The notes under the pieces were generated by a model that ran no database searches, was not told where the DNA came from, and saw nothing but the letters and a program-made list of their open reading frames with translations. Positions 44,881 to 54,383 of a DNA stretch of 64,000 bases are shown here, one piece after another (within the stretch, counting starts at the first letter, position 1; every line of letters starts with the position of its first letter). The position numbers were made by a program, and so were the translations under genes. Source of the DNA: Aquimarina sp. MMG016. Its GTDB lineage: Bacteria; Bacteroidota; Bacteroidia; Flavobacteriales; Flavobacteriaceae. The stretch is taken from the NCBI RefSeq assembly GCF_018100805.1, contig NZ_JAGJEA010000006.1, positions 124,001 through 188,000 of the forward strand. The letters run 5' to 3'.

Positions 44881-47247
44881 TTATCTTGGTTGAATATCAA
44901 CTTCTATTAGATTATACCCTCCTCTTGGATCTCCAAACCAAGTGACTCCCGGAGTACTATTGATTACTCCCTTTCCGAATTGTACATCATCTAGAGCTCC
45001 TACTCGTCTAATAGTAGTATTTGCATCTGCTACGCCTGAGTTAGGACCGCTTTGATTCATCACCTGATCAGGTCCAAATCCTACTGGTTGATCTTCTTCT
45101 GTTCCTGCATCATATAGATACGTATTGGAACTAGTTCCAACTCCTGAGAATGGAGTTCCATCTGCATTAAACAATGTCAAACCAACATTATTGTTACTAA
45201 TGAACCAATCATTAGATTTGACAAACATGGTTCCAAAACCTAATTTATAATCTTGCCCTTGTGGTACTTCAATAATAAATGTAAATGATCCTCCCGGTCC
45301 AATAGGTCCATCCTCTGCTGGAAGTGCAACAGGAATACCAAAATCTTTTAAGTAATTATAAGCCACCATTCTATTTCCATCTTCAGCTATCTCTTCTAAC
45401 CCACTAGAGGTTTTAGCTGTATCACCTTGTGTAAACCAAGGGTCTCTTTCTGTATTAAAAGCGTAGATTAATGCAGGTGAAAAAGGTGTTAATGAGGAAG
45501 ATAATCTAAGTGGTGTTCCTTGAGAACCCGTTTCTGTAAACCATTCATACAATACACCTGGCATACCGTCTTCTGCTATTCTTTCTAGCCCTACCCCTCT
45601 ATCTTCGTCTCCAAGGGTAAATAAAGGCTCAGGTTGAGCGTGTAATACTACTATTCCAGGGGTGACTACAAACCCATTATCCTGACTAGGTGCTATTCCC
45701 GAATCCGGCGCATTGATTGCTGTAATAGTTAAGGTAAATGTACCTGCAGAATTACCGTCTCCATTTGTATAATTAAGTATTGCTGTAATATAAATATCTC
45801 CAGTACCGCGACCAGGTACTAAACGAACGGATGAGTTTGGATCTGCGGGACCAACATCAGTTCCTGCAGGGGGAAAAGTACTAGGGTCTCCGTCAGCTTC
45901 TGTTCCCAAATCGTACAGAGAAAGTTGATCTGCAATATCAACACCATTTAATGCCTGTCCGTTTGGAAATAAATCTATTCCGCTTAGATTGGTTGGAGCC
46001 AAAAACCAATCATTACTATTCCCCATCATAGTAACGGGTGTAAATTTAGTTCCAGGAACAGCTTTAAATGATAATTGATATTGTGCTCCATTTACACCTA
46101 AAGGTCCTGGGCTTGATGCTCCTACGGGAGTTGTAAATGTATGTACATTCAAATAGTTTACTGTATTTGTAATTGTAACAGAAAAGGTGGTAGTGTTAAT
46201 TGTTGTTGCGTTACCTATCCCGAAAGTAGGGTTAATAGCCTCTGTCCAATCTGAAGAAGCATCACCCTCACCATCATATGCGATACTATAGCTAGCTAAT
46301 CTTACTCCAGGAACAAAATCTCCAGAGCTCCATATACCAGCTGCTACAGCTACATTTTCACGTGCACTTCCTCCAGCTCCCCATTGTACGAAATCCATGA
46401 TAGCATCTGCACTGGTAAAAGAATTGTTAGTATATAATCCTAATCCTTCGCTATCACTTAATTGATCCCAGTTGAATACAACAAATTCTCCTGGATCTAA
46501 ATTAGTATCTCCATTGATAATAGTAGCATTCTGGATCTGAACATATTGACCAGGCCCTAAACATAACCAATAAGAAGCTATATCGACAGCAACGGTTCCA
46601 TTATTCCATAATTCGATTAGCTTATCTTCACCATAATTTACTTCATTAATTACTATGGAACGTACATCATTATTAGGCATAGTAAGGATATTTTCTGCAC
46701 CAAAGGTCACAGTGGTTGTTTCTGACCAGTTTTCTACTCCATTACCTTCTCCATCAAATATGATACTATTATCCGCACTACTCACCACTGGTATAAAATC
46801 ACCTGCTGTCCATAATCCTGCGGTGACGGCCACATCTTCTCGGGCGCTGGCTCCCGAACCGTATTGCAAAAAATCTACAATAGCATTAGCGTCTGTAAAT
46901 GCATTACTGGAGTATAATCCTAAGCCACCTTCGGTATCTGGAAGATTATAGGACAATACAAGGTATTCCCCACCTGGAATAACTATATTTCCGCTTTCGG
47001 GTGTTAGATCACCTATTCTTTGATATGTTCCCGGACCCAAGCATAACCAATAATCGCTTAAATCAGCTTCTTGATTTCCTCGATTAAAAATCTCTATGAG
47101 ATCAGTTCCTTGAAATTTAATTTCATTAAAGACTACATTGTTCACCACCGGATCTGGTCCATTAGGTAGGATTACTAAATCGTCATCGTCGCTACACGCG
47201 GCAAAAACCAATAAACTAATAATTAGATAAATGTTAATTTTTTTCAT
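44881..47247 (-). CDS. Large lipoprotein with two lamin-tail domains and two spondin-N-like domains
   Basis: Predicted surface lipoprotein of 788 residues; lipobox FAAC (Cys18) followed by SDDDD. Two consecutive lamin-tail domains (about 35-195 and 195-350) share VVFNEIKFQG / IVINEVNYGE starts, a SDYWLCLGPG / ASYWLCLGPG block and ARE(D/N)VAV...AGxWxxGDF. Then two spondin-N-like domains: about 355-510 (SFKAVPGTKFTPVTMMGNSNDWF) and about 630-780 (FGTMFVKSNDWF), each with the acidic/aromatic NDWF core. A block of paired EDG-M/N sequences lies between. There is no enzyme motif; adhesion or matrix binding is inferred. It is transcribed alone and has palindromes matching a Crp/Fnr site upstream. 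Confidence 0.75.
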   Translation of the reverse strand: MKKINIYLIISLLVFAACSDDDDLVILPNGPDPVVNNVVFNEIKFQGTDLIEIFNRGNQEADLSDYWLCLGPGTYQRIGDLTPESGNIVIPGGEYLVLSYNLPDTEGGLGLYSSNAFTDANAIVDFLQYGSGASAREDVAVTAGLWTAGDFIPVVSSADNSIIFDGEGNGVENWSETTTVTFGAENILTMPNNDVRSIVINEVNYGEDKLIELWNNGTVAVDIASYWLCLGPGQYVQIQNATIINGDTNLDPGEFVVFNWDQLSDSEGLGLYTNNSFTSADAIMDFVQWGAGGSARENVAVAAGIWSSGDFVPGVRLASYSIAYDGEGDASSDWTEAINPTFGIGNATTINTTTFSVTITNTVNYLNVHTFTTPVGASSPGPLGVNGAQYQLSFKAVPGTKFTPVTMMGNSNDWFLAPTNLSGIDLFPNGQALNGVDIADQLSLYDLGTEADGDPSTFPPAGTDVGPADPNSSVRLVPGRGTGDIYITAILNYTNGDGNSAGTFTLTITAINAPDSGIAPSQDNGFVVTPGIVVLHAQPEPLFTLGDEDRGVGLERIAEDGMPGVLYEWFTETGSQGTPLRLSSSLTPFSPALIYAFNTERDPWFTQGDTAKTSSGLEEIAEDGNRMVAYNYLKDFGIPVALPAEDGPIGPGGSFTFIIEVPQGQDYKLGFGTMFVKSNDWFISNNNVGLTLFNADGTPFSGVGTSSNTYLYDAGTEEDQPVGFGPDQVMNQSGPNSGVADANTTIRRVGALDDVQFGKGVINSTPGVTWFGDPRGGYNLIEVDIQPR

Positions 47248-47288
47248 GATACATACTTTTATTTGTTCATCTTATTTGACACAAATGT

Positions 47289-47327
47289 ATCACGTGATCT
47301 ATCCAATAAACGGTGACTTTTGTCACC
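47289..47327. promoter_or_regulatory. Crp/Fnr-like palindromes upstream of the lamin-tail/spondin gene
   Basis: GGTGAC-TTTT-GTCACC at 47312-47327 contains GTGA-N6-TCAC, the Crp/Fnr half-site arrangement. ATCACGTGAT at 47289-47298 is a second palindrome of similar bases. They lie 42-80 bases before the lipoprotein start and near the 3' end of the Crp/Fnr-type gene. Confidence 0.6.
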
Positions 47328-47394
47328 AAAAAACGTTAAATAAATGTTATTTAAATAATTGATTTTCAGTATTTTAATTAAATAAAACACAACA

Positions 47395-47423
47395 AACCCG
47401 AGCACAAATCAAGCACTCGAGTT
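47395..47423 (-). terminator. Probable terminator after the Crp/Fnr gene
   Basis: AACCCGAG (47395-47402) / CTCGAGTT (47416-47423) with one G-U pair and a 13-base loop. On the minus strand it is followed by TTGTTGTGTTTT-type sequence. A weak terminator. Confidence 0.6.
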
Positions 47424-47448
47424 ATACTGGTAAAGTTGACTATTTTTG

Positions 47449-48084
47449 TTAAGCTACACTAAGCTGAATATGTCTTTTATGCTGAATTAGCATTCCTGAT
47501 TTCTGAAGCTTTTTGATTATTCTAGTAATTACTTCTCTAGAAGTTCCTAAATCAGAAGCTATTTGTTTATGCGATACTTCTATTTGGTTTTTGCTTGTCA
47601 ACTTTGCCTTCTGCAAAAGATATTCTTTTAATCTATCCTCTATTTTATAACAAACAATTTGCTTTGTTGTATTTAATAGATCTTCATAATTACGCTGAAA
47701 ATCTTTTAAGACTATCTTAGAAAATGAAGGGTATTTTACAAACCACTCTTTGACTTTGTTAACTGGTAAACATAAAACGGTAGTATCCTTCTCCGTTTTA
47801 GCCGAGAATCGAACTGCTTCCTGATCAAACAAATGATTAAAACTAAGAATACAACATTGATTAGGATGTATATAATATAGTAAGAATTCTAACTCATCTT
47901 CTTCTGCATACATTTTAATTAATCCATCCAAAATAATTGGCAAAAAACTAAGATAACTTCCTTGTTTTACTACATACTGACCTTTTGGGATATTCTTAAG
48001 TTCTCCAAACAACAAGAAATCATCCTTTAATTCTTTTTCTATAAACGGAAAGCACTTAGAAAGTTCAATACTGTCGATTGTCAT
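47449..48084 (-). CDS. Crp/Fnr-family transcription regulator
   Basis: Regulator of 211 residues. The cyclic-nucleotide-binding-like beta-roll (about 20-130, starting LKNIPKGQYVVKQGSYLSFLPIILDGLIKMY) lacks the Arg/Ser phosphate-binding signature of true CRP and has no Fnr-type Cys cluster, so the signal is unknown. The C-terminal winged HTH (IEVSHKQIASDLGTSREVITRIIKKLQKSG) carries SREVITR as recognition helix, close to FNR/CRP-type. It lies upstream of the lamin-tail/spondin gene, whose promoter shows a GTGA-N6-TCAC palindrome. Confidence 0.9.
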   Translation of the reverse strand: MTIDSIELSKCFPFIEKELKDDFLLFGELKNIPKGQYVVKQGSYLSFLPIILDGLIKMYAEEDELEFLLYYIHPNQCCILSFNHLFDQEAVRFSAKTEKDTTVLCLPVNKVKEWFVKYPSFSKIVLKDFQRNYEDLLNTTKQIVCYKIEDRLKEYLLQKAKLTSKNQIEVSHKQIASDLGTSREVITRIIKKLQKSGMLIQHKRHIQLSVA

Positions 48085-48177
48085 TTTTCAACTTATTTGA
48101 GTTAGTAATAATAAAGTCGAAAAATTATCTTGTACTTACAGCAGCTTTATAATAAAAAACTATAGTGCTATAAGTTC

Positions 48178-50160
48178 TTATGGTTTTGTATAGTTCTTTA
48201 ATCCCTCTTTTAACCAATTTAAGTACTCATTAGTATCTGGAGTATATGCAGTTGTAGTATTTAACAAATTCATCTCTGAATCAAGTAATACATAAAATGG
48301 TTGTGAGTTATTCTCAAAATTCAAAGTTTGAAAAGTTGCCCACTTATCTCCTATCGTTTTTATACTTTTGACTCTACCGTCAGGTTTTAGAAATTTGAAC
48401 TGATCTTGTTCTTCAAGTGTTTTACGGTCGTCAACATATAGAGATATTAGGATGTACTTATTTTTCAGAATATCTATAATTTCGGGATAACTCCATACTT
48501 GTTCTTCCATCTTACGGCAGTTCACACAAGCCCAACCTGTAAAATCGATCATAATAGGTTTGTTCTGAGCTTTTGCAGCTTTTACACCTGCTTCAAAATC
48601 GGTATATGCATTTAGACCTAAAGGTCCATGCGCCTCTTTTTCATAAATACTATAAAATAATGGTGGTGGAAAACCACTAAGCAACTTAAGATTAGCATAT
48701 GCCGTATTTGTTAAACCAGGAAGCAAATAAATTACAAATGCCAACGTCAAGGTTCCCAAGGTTTTTCTACCCATGCTGAGCTTTTGTATAGGGCTATCAT
48801 GCGGAAAACGAATTTTTCCGAAAAGGTACAATACCATTCCGATCCCTATAATAATCCAAATTCCGATAAATATTTCTCTTTTAAGGATCCCCCAATGTTC
48901 TACCAAATCAGCATTGGACAAGAATTTAAATGCTAATGCCAATTCTATGAATCCTAATACTACTTTTACAGCATTTAACCATCCTCCACTTTTTGGTAAA
49001 GAATTCAGCCAATTAGGAAATAATGCAAACAATCCAAATGGTAATGCCAGAGCTAAACCAAACCCTCCCATACCGAAACTTAATTGCATAGCTCCTCCAT
49101 CACTTGATAAAGAACCTCCTAAAAGTGACCCTAAAATTGGCCCTGTACAAGAAAATGATACCAAAGCTAAAGTCAGTGCCATAAAAAACACTCCCACTAC
49201 TCCACCGATACTATTTGCTTTACTATCCAGACTATTACTCCAGGATGCCGGTAAGGTAATTTCAAAATACCCAAAAAATGAAATCGCAAAAACAATAAAG
49301 ATCACAAAAAAGATGATATTCAATGTAACATTGGTAGAAATATTATTCAATATCTCCGGGTCTAAGGAATCTAACAAATGAAAAGGAAGACTTAACAATA
49401 CATAGATCGCAAAGATGAAAAATCCGTACAGAATTGCATTAAATGTTCCCTTTTTCTTGTCCTTGGCACTTTTAGTAAAAAAAGAAACCGTAAGAGGAAT
49501 CATAGGAAAAACACAAGGCGTCAATAATGCTATCAATCCTCCTAAAAACCCTAGTACAAAAATTGTAAGGTAACTTTTATCTTTTACATCTTCTCTTGGG
49601 AATTTATCCCAACCCTTTACTCCTATATTAAGCCCTTCTGATTTATTCCGATCTTCTTCAGTAATACTTGTGGCATCTCCTTTGTTTTCTGAAGCTTTTC
49701 CTGCTAGGTTCAAATCAAATTCAACAATATCCGGCGCCAAGCACTTTTCGTCATCACAAACAGAGAAAAACACTTCAGCTTTTACCGCTTTTAAATTTTT
49801 ATCAATGAGTTTAATTTTTTGAGAAAAAGTAACTTTCCCTTCAAAATACTTTACATCCATCTCAAATATATTGTCAAACTTTTCAATACCAGCAGGCTCA
49901 AAAGTTTCTCCAACAAGTTCATAGGTCTCCGGAGTATTATTATAACTAAACTCAGTAGGAGTTGGTGCTATCTCATCTGTTTCTGCCTCTTTCTGAGAAT
50001 ATAAATGCCATCCTTTATCGAGTTTAGCCTCAAAATACAGAATATAAGTGTCATCAGCTTCTTTTTCTACATTGGCTTTCCATTTAATAGGGTCCAAAGT
50101 CTGAGAAAAAATTGTAGTAGAAAATAATACTGTAGATAGTAATAAAATGAAGTACCGCAT
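48178..50160 (-). CDS. dsbD: Thiol:disulfide interchange protein DsbD
   Basis: Inner-membrane reductant transporter of 660 residues that carries electrons from cytoplasmic thioredoxin to periplasmic partners. Signal peptide (ending FSQT), N-terminal DsbD alpha domain (about 25-155, with CDDEKCLAPD), eight membrane segments about 195-490 with the reactive Cys in LTPCVFPMIP and SFSCTGPILG, and a C-terminal thioredoxin domain with CVNC at 545-548. It overlaps the stop of tilS by one base (TAATG), so translation is probably coupled. Confidence 0.95.
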   Translation of the reverse strand: MRYFILLLSTVLFSTTIFSQTLDPIKWKANVEKEADDTYILYFEAKLDKGWHLYSQKEAETDEIAPTPTEFSYNNTPETYELVGETFEPAGIEKFDNIFEMDVKYFEGKVTFSQKIKLIDKNLKAVKAEVFFSVCDDEKCLAPDIVEFDLNLAGKASENKGDATSITEEDRNKSEGLNIGVKGWDKFPREDVKDKSYLTIFVLGFLGGLIALLTPCVFPMIPLTVSFFTKSAKDKKKGTFNAILYGFFIFAIYVLLSLPFHLLDSLDPEILNNISTNVTLNIIFFVIFIVFAISFFGYFEITLPASWSNSLDSKANSIGGVVGVFFMALTLALVSFSCTGPILGSLLGGSLSSDGGAMQLSFGMGGFGLALALPFGLFALFPNWLNSLPKSGGWLNAVKVVLGFIELALAFKFLSNADLVEHWGILKREIFIGIWIIIGIGMVLYLFGKIRFPHDSPIQKLSMGRKTLGTLTLAFVIYLLPGLTNTAYANLKLLSGFPPPLFYSIYEKEAHGPLGLNAYTDFEAGVKAAKAQNKPIMIDFTGWACVNCRKMEEQVWSYPEIIDILKNKYILISLYVDDRKTLEEQDQFKFLKPDGRVKSIKTIGDKWATFQTLNFENNSQPFYVLLDSEMNLLNTTTAYTPDTNEYLNWLKEGLKNYTKP

Positions 50161-51491
50161 TAGGTTATCTTAATTTTTAATATTTGTTTAGTTTGGGGGG
50201 TAATCTTAAATCTGTTATCTGCTCTATAATTGATAATCCAAACAATTTCGTCTCCAGAACACAATAACAATACCCTTTCTTTTGCTAGCAAAGATAGTTT
50301 TTCATCTTTAAAATATTTACTCAACTTCTTTTTGCCTTTCATCCCCAATGGATAAAAATAGTCGCCTTCTTTCCATTTTCTTACAACCAAAGGGTACTTT
50401 AACTTTTCTTTATCTACATAGATCGTCTTAAGATCTATATTGCCAATTTCATCAACTAACCTAAATTTTAGTGTTCCTGAAGGAATCATAATCATATTTT
50501 CTTCCTCAGGAATCTTATAAGAACGATCCGTTACTTTATTCTCGATTGGATTTAATAATAAAAACTCTCTATCCTTGACTAATCGATGAGTAACCGAAAA
50601 GATCTGTTTGCCCGGCTGGGCACTAAGTATCTGAACAATATCTTCCCAAGCCGTGAAACCATAATCTTTTAGCAGAAAGTACACATAGGCTTTGGGATTA
50701 CCAAATTTCTGAAGCTTATGGATAGATATCTTCACAGTATCTGATTCTGAAAACTCAAAGAGTTCATTTTTTAGTATAGCTACTTGACTTTTGATAAAAG
50801 ATTTACTTTCTTTTAGATACTCTAAAGTTGTTTGAAAATTCTTTAGAAATTGAGGGTTCACAGATTTAAGCTCTGGTACTACTGTATGTCTAAAATTATT
50901 CCTCAGGTATTTTGTAGTTTTATTACTGCTATCTTCTCTCCACTTCACATTATTTTGATTAGCATATTCTAAAATCCGATCTCTAGAAAAAGGGAGTAAA
51001 GGGCGAATAAAAATATCATTGACTTCAGGAATCCCGGTTAATCCATCTATTCCGGTTCCTCTAGAAAGATTAATTAAAAATGTTTCCAGATTATCATCAG
51101 CATGATGAGCTGTCAAAACATAATCATACTCGTATTGATCAGACAGTACTATAAACCAACTATAACGTATATTCCTGGCTGCAACTTGTATTGATATATT
51201 ATTTTTATCAGCGTATTCTTCTGTATTATAATGTTCAATATAATACGGTACACTCCATTGACCTGCAAGATTTTTAACAAAAGCTTCGTCTCCGTCACTT
51301 TCTTCTCCGCGTAATTTAAAATTACAATGCGCAATACCAAATTCTAACCCTAATTCTTTGCATAAACGTGCTAGTACCACACTGTCCAATCCTCCGCTAC
51401 AGGCAACTAGCACTTTACTTTCTGACAGAAAGGAAAGGTTTGCACTAATGTGTTCTTTAAACGCTTTTAACAATGATTTATGTTTAGTCAT
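50160..51491 (-). CDS. tilS: tRNA(Ile)-lysidine synthase
   Basis: Essential tRNA-modifying enzyme that converts C34 of the CAU anticodon of tRNA-Ile to lysidine, 443 residues. PP-loop SGGLDS at 32-37, then HHADDNLETFLINLSRGTG and the WREDSSN block, typical of the N-terminal catalytic half. The C-terminal TilS domain (about 365-443) contains LKYPLVVRKWKEGDYFYPLGMKGKKKLSKYFKD (given by its ends LKYPLVVRKW and KYFKD). It is divergent from the gene at 51631. Confidence 0.95.
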   Translation of the reverse strand: MTKHKSLLKAFKEHISANLSFLSESKVLVACSGGLDSVVLARLCKELGLEFGIAHCNFKLRGEESDGDEAFVKNLAGQWSVPYYIEHYNTEEYADKNNISIQVAARNIRYSWFIVLSDQYEYDYVLTAHHADDNLETFLINLSRGTGIDGLTGIPEVNDIFIRPLLPFSRDRILEYANQNNVKWREDSSNKTTKYLRNNFRHTVVPELKSVNPQFLKNFQTTLEYLKESKSFIKSQVAILKNELFEFSESDTVKISIHKLQKFGNPKAYVYFLLKDYGFTAWEDIVQILSAQPGKQIFSVTHRLVKDREFLLLNPIENKVTDRSYKIPEEENMIMIPSGTLKFRLVDEIGNIDLKTIYVDKEKLKYPLVVRKWKEGDYFYPLGMKGKKKLSKYFKDEKLSLLAKERVLLLCSGDEIVWIINYRADNRFKITPQTKQILKIKIT

Positions 51492-51630
51492 AATATTAAA
51501 GCCAAATATACAATTTTGTATGGCTACATTATTTCACAACAAAAGTATATTTATAAGCTGATTTTCAAGTTTTTAACACAAAAAATAGTTTCTTTTCGTT
51601 ATTTTTAAAAAACTCTTAAATCGCTCACAA

Positions 51631-52332
51631 ATGAATAACACACACGAATTACAAAAATTTTATGGAGCTGATGATCAAAGAGAATTCAGTAAAAAATTAT
51701 TATCCATAGTTCCACATTTACATCCATACGTAAAACATAGGTTATACATTGCAGAAAGTGTCGGCATTTTGCCCCAAAACATGTATTGCTCCAATGGTAT
51801 CATTGATGATGCAATACTAAAGCTATACTATGATGATTTAGATTTTGAAATCGATACATTATCATTAGAATTAAAACTTTTTAAAATTGCCGATGAGCTC
51901 ATAGATGAACTATATAATAAAGAAGGTTGGCATCAAAGAAACATAAGTACAAATCATTTTTTAAAAATAGAGCTTGAAAAACTGGAAGAAAGTTTTACTG
52001 CAGAAGCTGATAATGATTTGATTATGAAAGAAGATCTTGATGACATCTGTTATCATCAAAACCCTGATGGGAAACAAAATTTTATTTATGATGACACAGA
52101 TTCTGAAATCCTTAAAATAATAGACTCTGAGACTTCTTCTGACTCCAGAAAGCAAAAATTGTTAGGTAAATTTTATAGTTGGTTACCTATGGAAACCTCT
52201 AAGATTATTGACCTTTTTGTTTTTGGAAAATTGAATTTTGAAGAAATCGCTTCTATTAAAGATATAACTGCTCAAGAGGTTAAAGAGACTATTATTGACG
52301 TAAGAAAAAGTTTTAGGAGAAACCTGATTTAG
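51631..52332 (+). CDS. Uncharacterised protein with sigma-region-4-like C-terminus
   Basis: Soluble 233-residue protein, not confidently assigned. The N-terminal half is acidic and helical (YVKHRLYIAESVGILP, then a DDLDFEIDTLSLELKLFKIADELIDELY-type segment, listed by its ends). The last 60 residues (LPMETSKIIDLFVFGKLNFEEIASI through TAQEVKETIIDVRKSFRRN) have the spacing of a sigma-70 region 4 HTH: a bundle of helices with an LNFEEIASI-like turn. No region 2 is seen, so it is not a complete sigma factor. It is divergent from tilS and convergent with pabB. Confidence 0.7.
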   Translation: MNNTHELQKFYGADDQREFSKKLLSIVPHLHPYVKHRLYIAESVGILPQNMYCSNGIIDDAILKLYYDDLDFEIDTLSLELKLFKIADELIDELYNKEGWHQRNISTNHFLKIELEKLEESFTAEADNDLIMKEDLDDICYHQNPDGKQNFIYDDTDSEILKIIDSETSSDSRKQKLLGKFYSWLPMETSKIIDLFVFGKLNFEEIASIKDITAQEVKETIIDVRKSFRRNLI

Positions 52333-52385
52333 ATCTTAGGTAGTAGGTATTAGGTTTGAGAATTATCTTTTAAGATACAATAAGT

Positions 52386-52420
52386 TCTCACCTCTCACAG
52401 CGAAGCGCTCTCACCTCTCA
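52386..52420. repeat. Direct repeat with small palindrome at the 3' end of pabB
   Basis: TCTCACCTCTCA occurs at 52386-52397 and 52409-52420. The 11-base spacer holds AGCG-AAG-CGCT (52399-52409). The stop codon of pabB lies in the first copy, so the last codons come from the repeat. It has the look of a dispersed intergenic element that entered the gene end. Confidence 0.55.
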
Positions 52421-53750
52421 TCCCTTCCAAAACTTCTCGCATGGCTTTGGCCTTAAGCAAACATTCTTCATACTCCTTATCAGGATCAGATTTGGCAGTA
52501 ATTGCGCCCCCCACTGTATATGAGATATATCGTTCTGCTTCATTATATAAAATACTTCGAATTACCACATTGAAATCAAAATCCCCTTCCGGCGTAAAAT
52601 AACCAACTGCACCGCTGTACAAGCCTCTTTTGGATGCTTCCAAGTCTTCAATAATTTGCATTGCCGAAATCTTTGGAGCACCAGTCATACTTCCCATAGG
52701 GAAAGTTGATTTAATAACATCAACAGGAGAAGTCTCTGTATTAATTTCTGAAATCACAGTAGAAATCATCTGATGGACCTGTTTAAACGAATATACTTCG
52801 CACAGTTCTTCTACCTTAACAGAACCTTTGATTGCCGTTCTGGATAAATCATTTCGTACCAAATCTACAATCATTACGTTTTCTGATCGCTCTTTGGGGT
52901 CATTTTTAAGATCTTCTATCAGTTTATTATCAGCTACTTCATCTTCAGATCGCTTTGCAGTGCCTTTGATGGGTTGCGAAATAATCTTCTGTCTTTCTTT
53001 TCTAAGATAACGTTCTGGAGAAGCTGAAAGCAAATATTGATGATTCATCTTAAAAAATGTTGCAAATGGTGGTTTTGAAATTGCATTAAGATGATAATAT
53101 GTTTGTAAAGGATCTATACAACTATCTTTAGCAAAAAACTCCTGGCAAAAATTAGCTTCGTAAATATCTCCTCGATGAATATGGTCTAACATCAAATTCA
53201 CCCTTTCTTTATATACATCTTTAGTTATACTAAGACTTATTTTAACCTTTCCGCAAGAAGATTCATCATTAGAGGAATGATGAATGTCAGAAGAAAAAGC
53301 AGAAATCTGTTGAAAATCATCTTCTATTTCATCATCAACCATTCTCAGGTACTTGATTTCTAATTGATCATTCTTAAGTAAAAAAAGTTTTTTAGGCTGG
53401 AAGAAATACAAATCCGGGAAGCCTAATCCATCCTGATTTTCGGAAACTAGATCTTCTGTATCATTTTTTAAATCATAAGAAAGATATCCAAAAATCCAAT
53501 CTGCCGCTTGTTCCTGATATTCTTTAAGCTTTTCAAAAGCATTATAGTGGTCTGTAAGGATAGCTGTAAAAGCATCTACTGCCAAAACAGCATCATAACT
53601 AGAATATTGCTGCGAATAATCATTAGAATCCAGCCAAACTACATCATCAAATTGTTGTGACCACTGTAATAATTTGGTTTTAAACTTAGAAGGGTTTTTT
53701 ATGGAATATTTTTGGGTAGTACGCACTAGATTATGTGATTTGCTGCGCAA
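52395..53750 (-). CDS. pabB: Aminodeoxychorismate synthase component I
   Basis: Chorismate-using enzyme of the folate pathway that forms 4-amino-4-deoxychorismate with a glutaminase partner, 451 residues. The chorismate-binding domain shows [46 protein letters not shown] and [20 protein letters not shown], then GAVGYF. It is shorter than trpE-type proteins and has PIKGT, where Lys replaces the Ala of anthranilate synthases, favouring PabB. It overlaps the upstream FMN reductase gene by 20 bases. Its last codons lie in a repeat. Confidence 0.92.
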   Translation of the reverse strand: MRSKSHNLVRTTQKYSIKNPSKFKTKLLQWSQQFDDVVWLDSNDYSQQYSSYDAVLAVDAFTAILTDHYNAFEKLKEYQEQAADWIFGYLSYDLKNDTEDLVSENQDGLGFPDLYFFQPKKLFLLKNDQLEIKYLRMVDDEIEDDFQQISAFSSDIHHSSNDESSCGKVKISLSITKDVYKERVNLMLDHIHRGDIYEANFCQEFFAKDSCIDPLQTYYHLNAISKPPFATFFKMNHQYLLSASPERYLRKERQKIISQPIKGTAKRSEDEVADNKLIEDLKNDPKERSENVMIVDLVRNDLSRTAIKGSVKVEELCEVYSFKQVHQMISTVISEINTETSPVDVIKSTFPMGSMTGAPKISAMQIIEDLEASKRGLYSGAVGYFTPEGDFDFNVVIRSILYNEAERYISYTVGGAITAKSDPDKEYEECLLKAKAMREVLEGMRGESASL

Positions 53751-54267
53751 AAGTACTGAGAACTTCGTTTAATCCCAATGAAAGTGTTTCGTTTATAACT
53801 TGATTTTCATCAGAAGAAAAATTATCATAAAAAGATGGAAAACTAAAACTCTCTACAATTTCTGCCCCAAATCTAGGAAATATACTTTTTGCGAAGTCTA
53901 ATGAACCTAATCCACCTCTTTTACCTGGTGAAGTGCTCATTAGTAGTATTTTCTTTCCTTCTAAAAAATTACGATCCAATCTAGAAAGCCAATCTATAAT
54001 ATTCTTAAAAAAAGCCCCCAAACTACCATTATGTTCATTCACAGAGATAATCAGTGCATCTGATTTAGCAATTTCTTCTTTTAGCTTCGATACCATTTCA
54101 GGAAACCCCTTTTTTTCTTCATCTTCACTATACATAGGTATTGGATAATTAGTAAGTTCAATCACTGTTGTATTGTGAATTTTTATTTCTGAAGCTACAA
54201 ACTCAACTAGTTTTTGATTAATTGAGGTACTGCTATTGGAACCAGCAAATGCTAAAATATTTTTCAT
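53731..54267 (-). CDS. NADPH-dependent FMN reductase
   Basis: Flavodoxin-like reductase of 178 residues from the ATG at 54267 (MKNILAFAGSNSSTS). The phosphate-binding loop GSNSSTS and the flavin-contact VNEHNGSLGAFFKNIIDWLSR and STSPGKRGG segments match NADPH-dependent FMN/azoreductase members. The start 21 bases upstream is not needed. It overlaps pabB by 20 bases, so the two are probably one message. Physiological electron acceptor unknown. Confidence 0.9.
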   Translation of the reverse strand: MKNILAFAGSNSSTSINQKLVEFVASEIKIHNTTVIELTNYPIPMYSEDEEKKGFPEMVSKLKEEIAKSDALIISVNEHNGSLGAFFKNIIDWLSRLDRNFLEGKKILLMSTSPGKRGGLGSLDFAKSIFPRFGAEIVESFSFPSFYDNFSSDENQVINETLSLGLNEVLSTFAQQIT

Positions 54268-54317
54268 TAGATATGAGTTTATACTCAAAAGTAATTAAAA
54301 TATTGACTCATAAAAAA

Positions 54318-54344
54318 CGCCTAACATATTAATCCTGTTAGGCG
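54318..54344 (-). terminator. Intrinsic terminator after the small lipoprotein gene
   Basis: CGCCTAACA (54318-54326) / TGTTAGGCG (54336-54344), 9-bp perfect stem with a 9-base loop. The A-run at 54312-54317 gives the minus-strand U-tail. Confidence 0.88.
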
Positions 54345-54383
54345 CTCTTAAAGCTCTATTTGTATAGAGCCTCCCAAATATTT

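Noticed and set aside
46655-46951. A 98-codon plus-strand frame inside the lamin-tail gene
   Set aside because: Antisense shadow of a clear domain repeat.
48773-49381. A 202-codon open frame on the plus strand opposite dsbD
   Set aside because: It is antisense to the membrane part of DsbD, rich in Pro/Asn from reversed hydrophobic codons, and matches no family I know.
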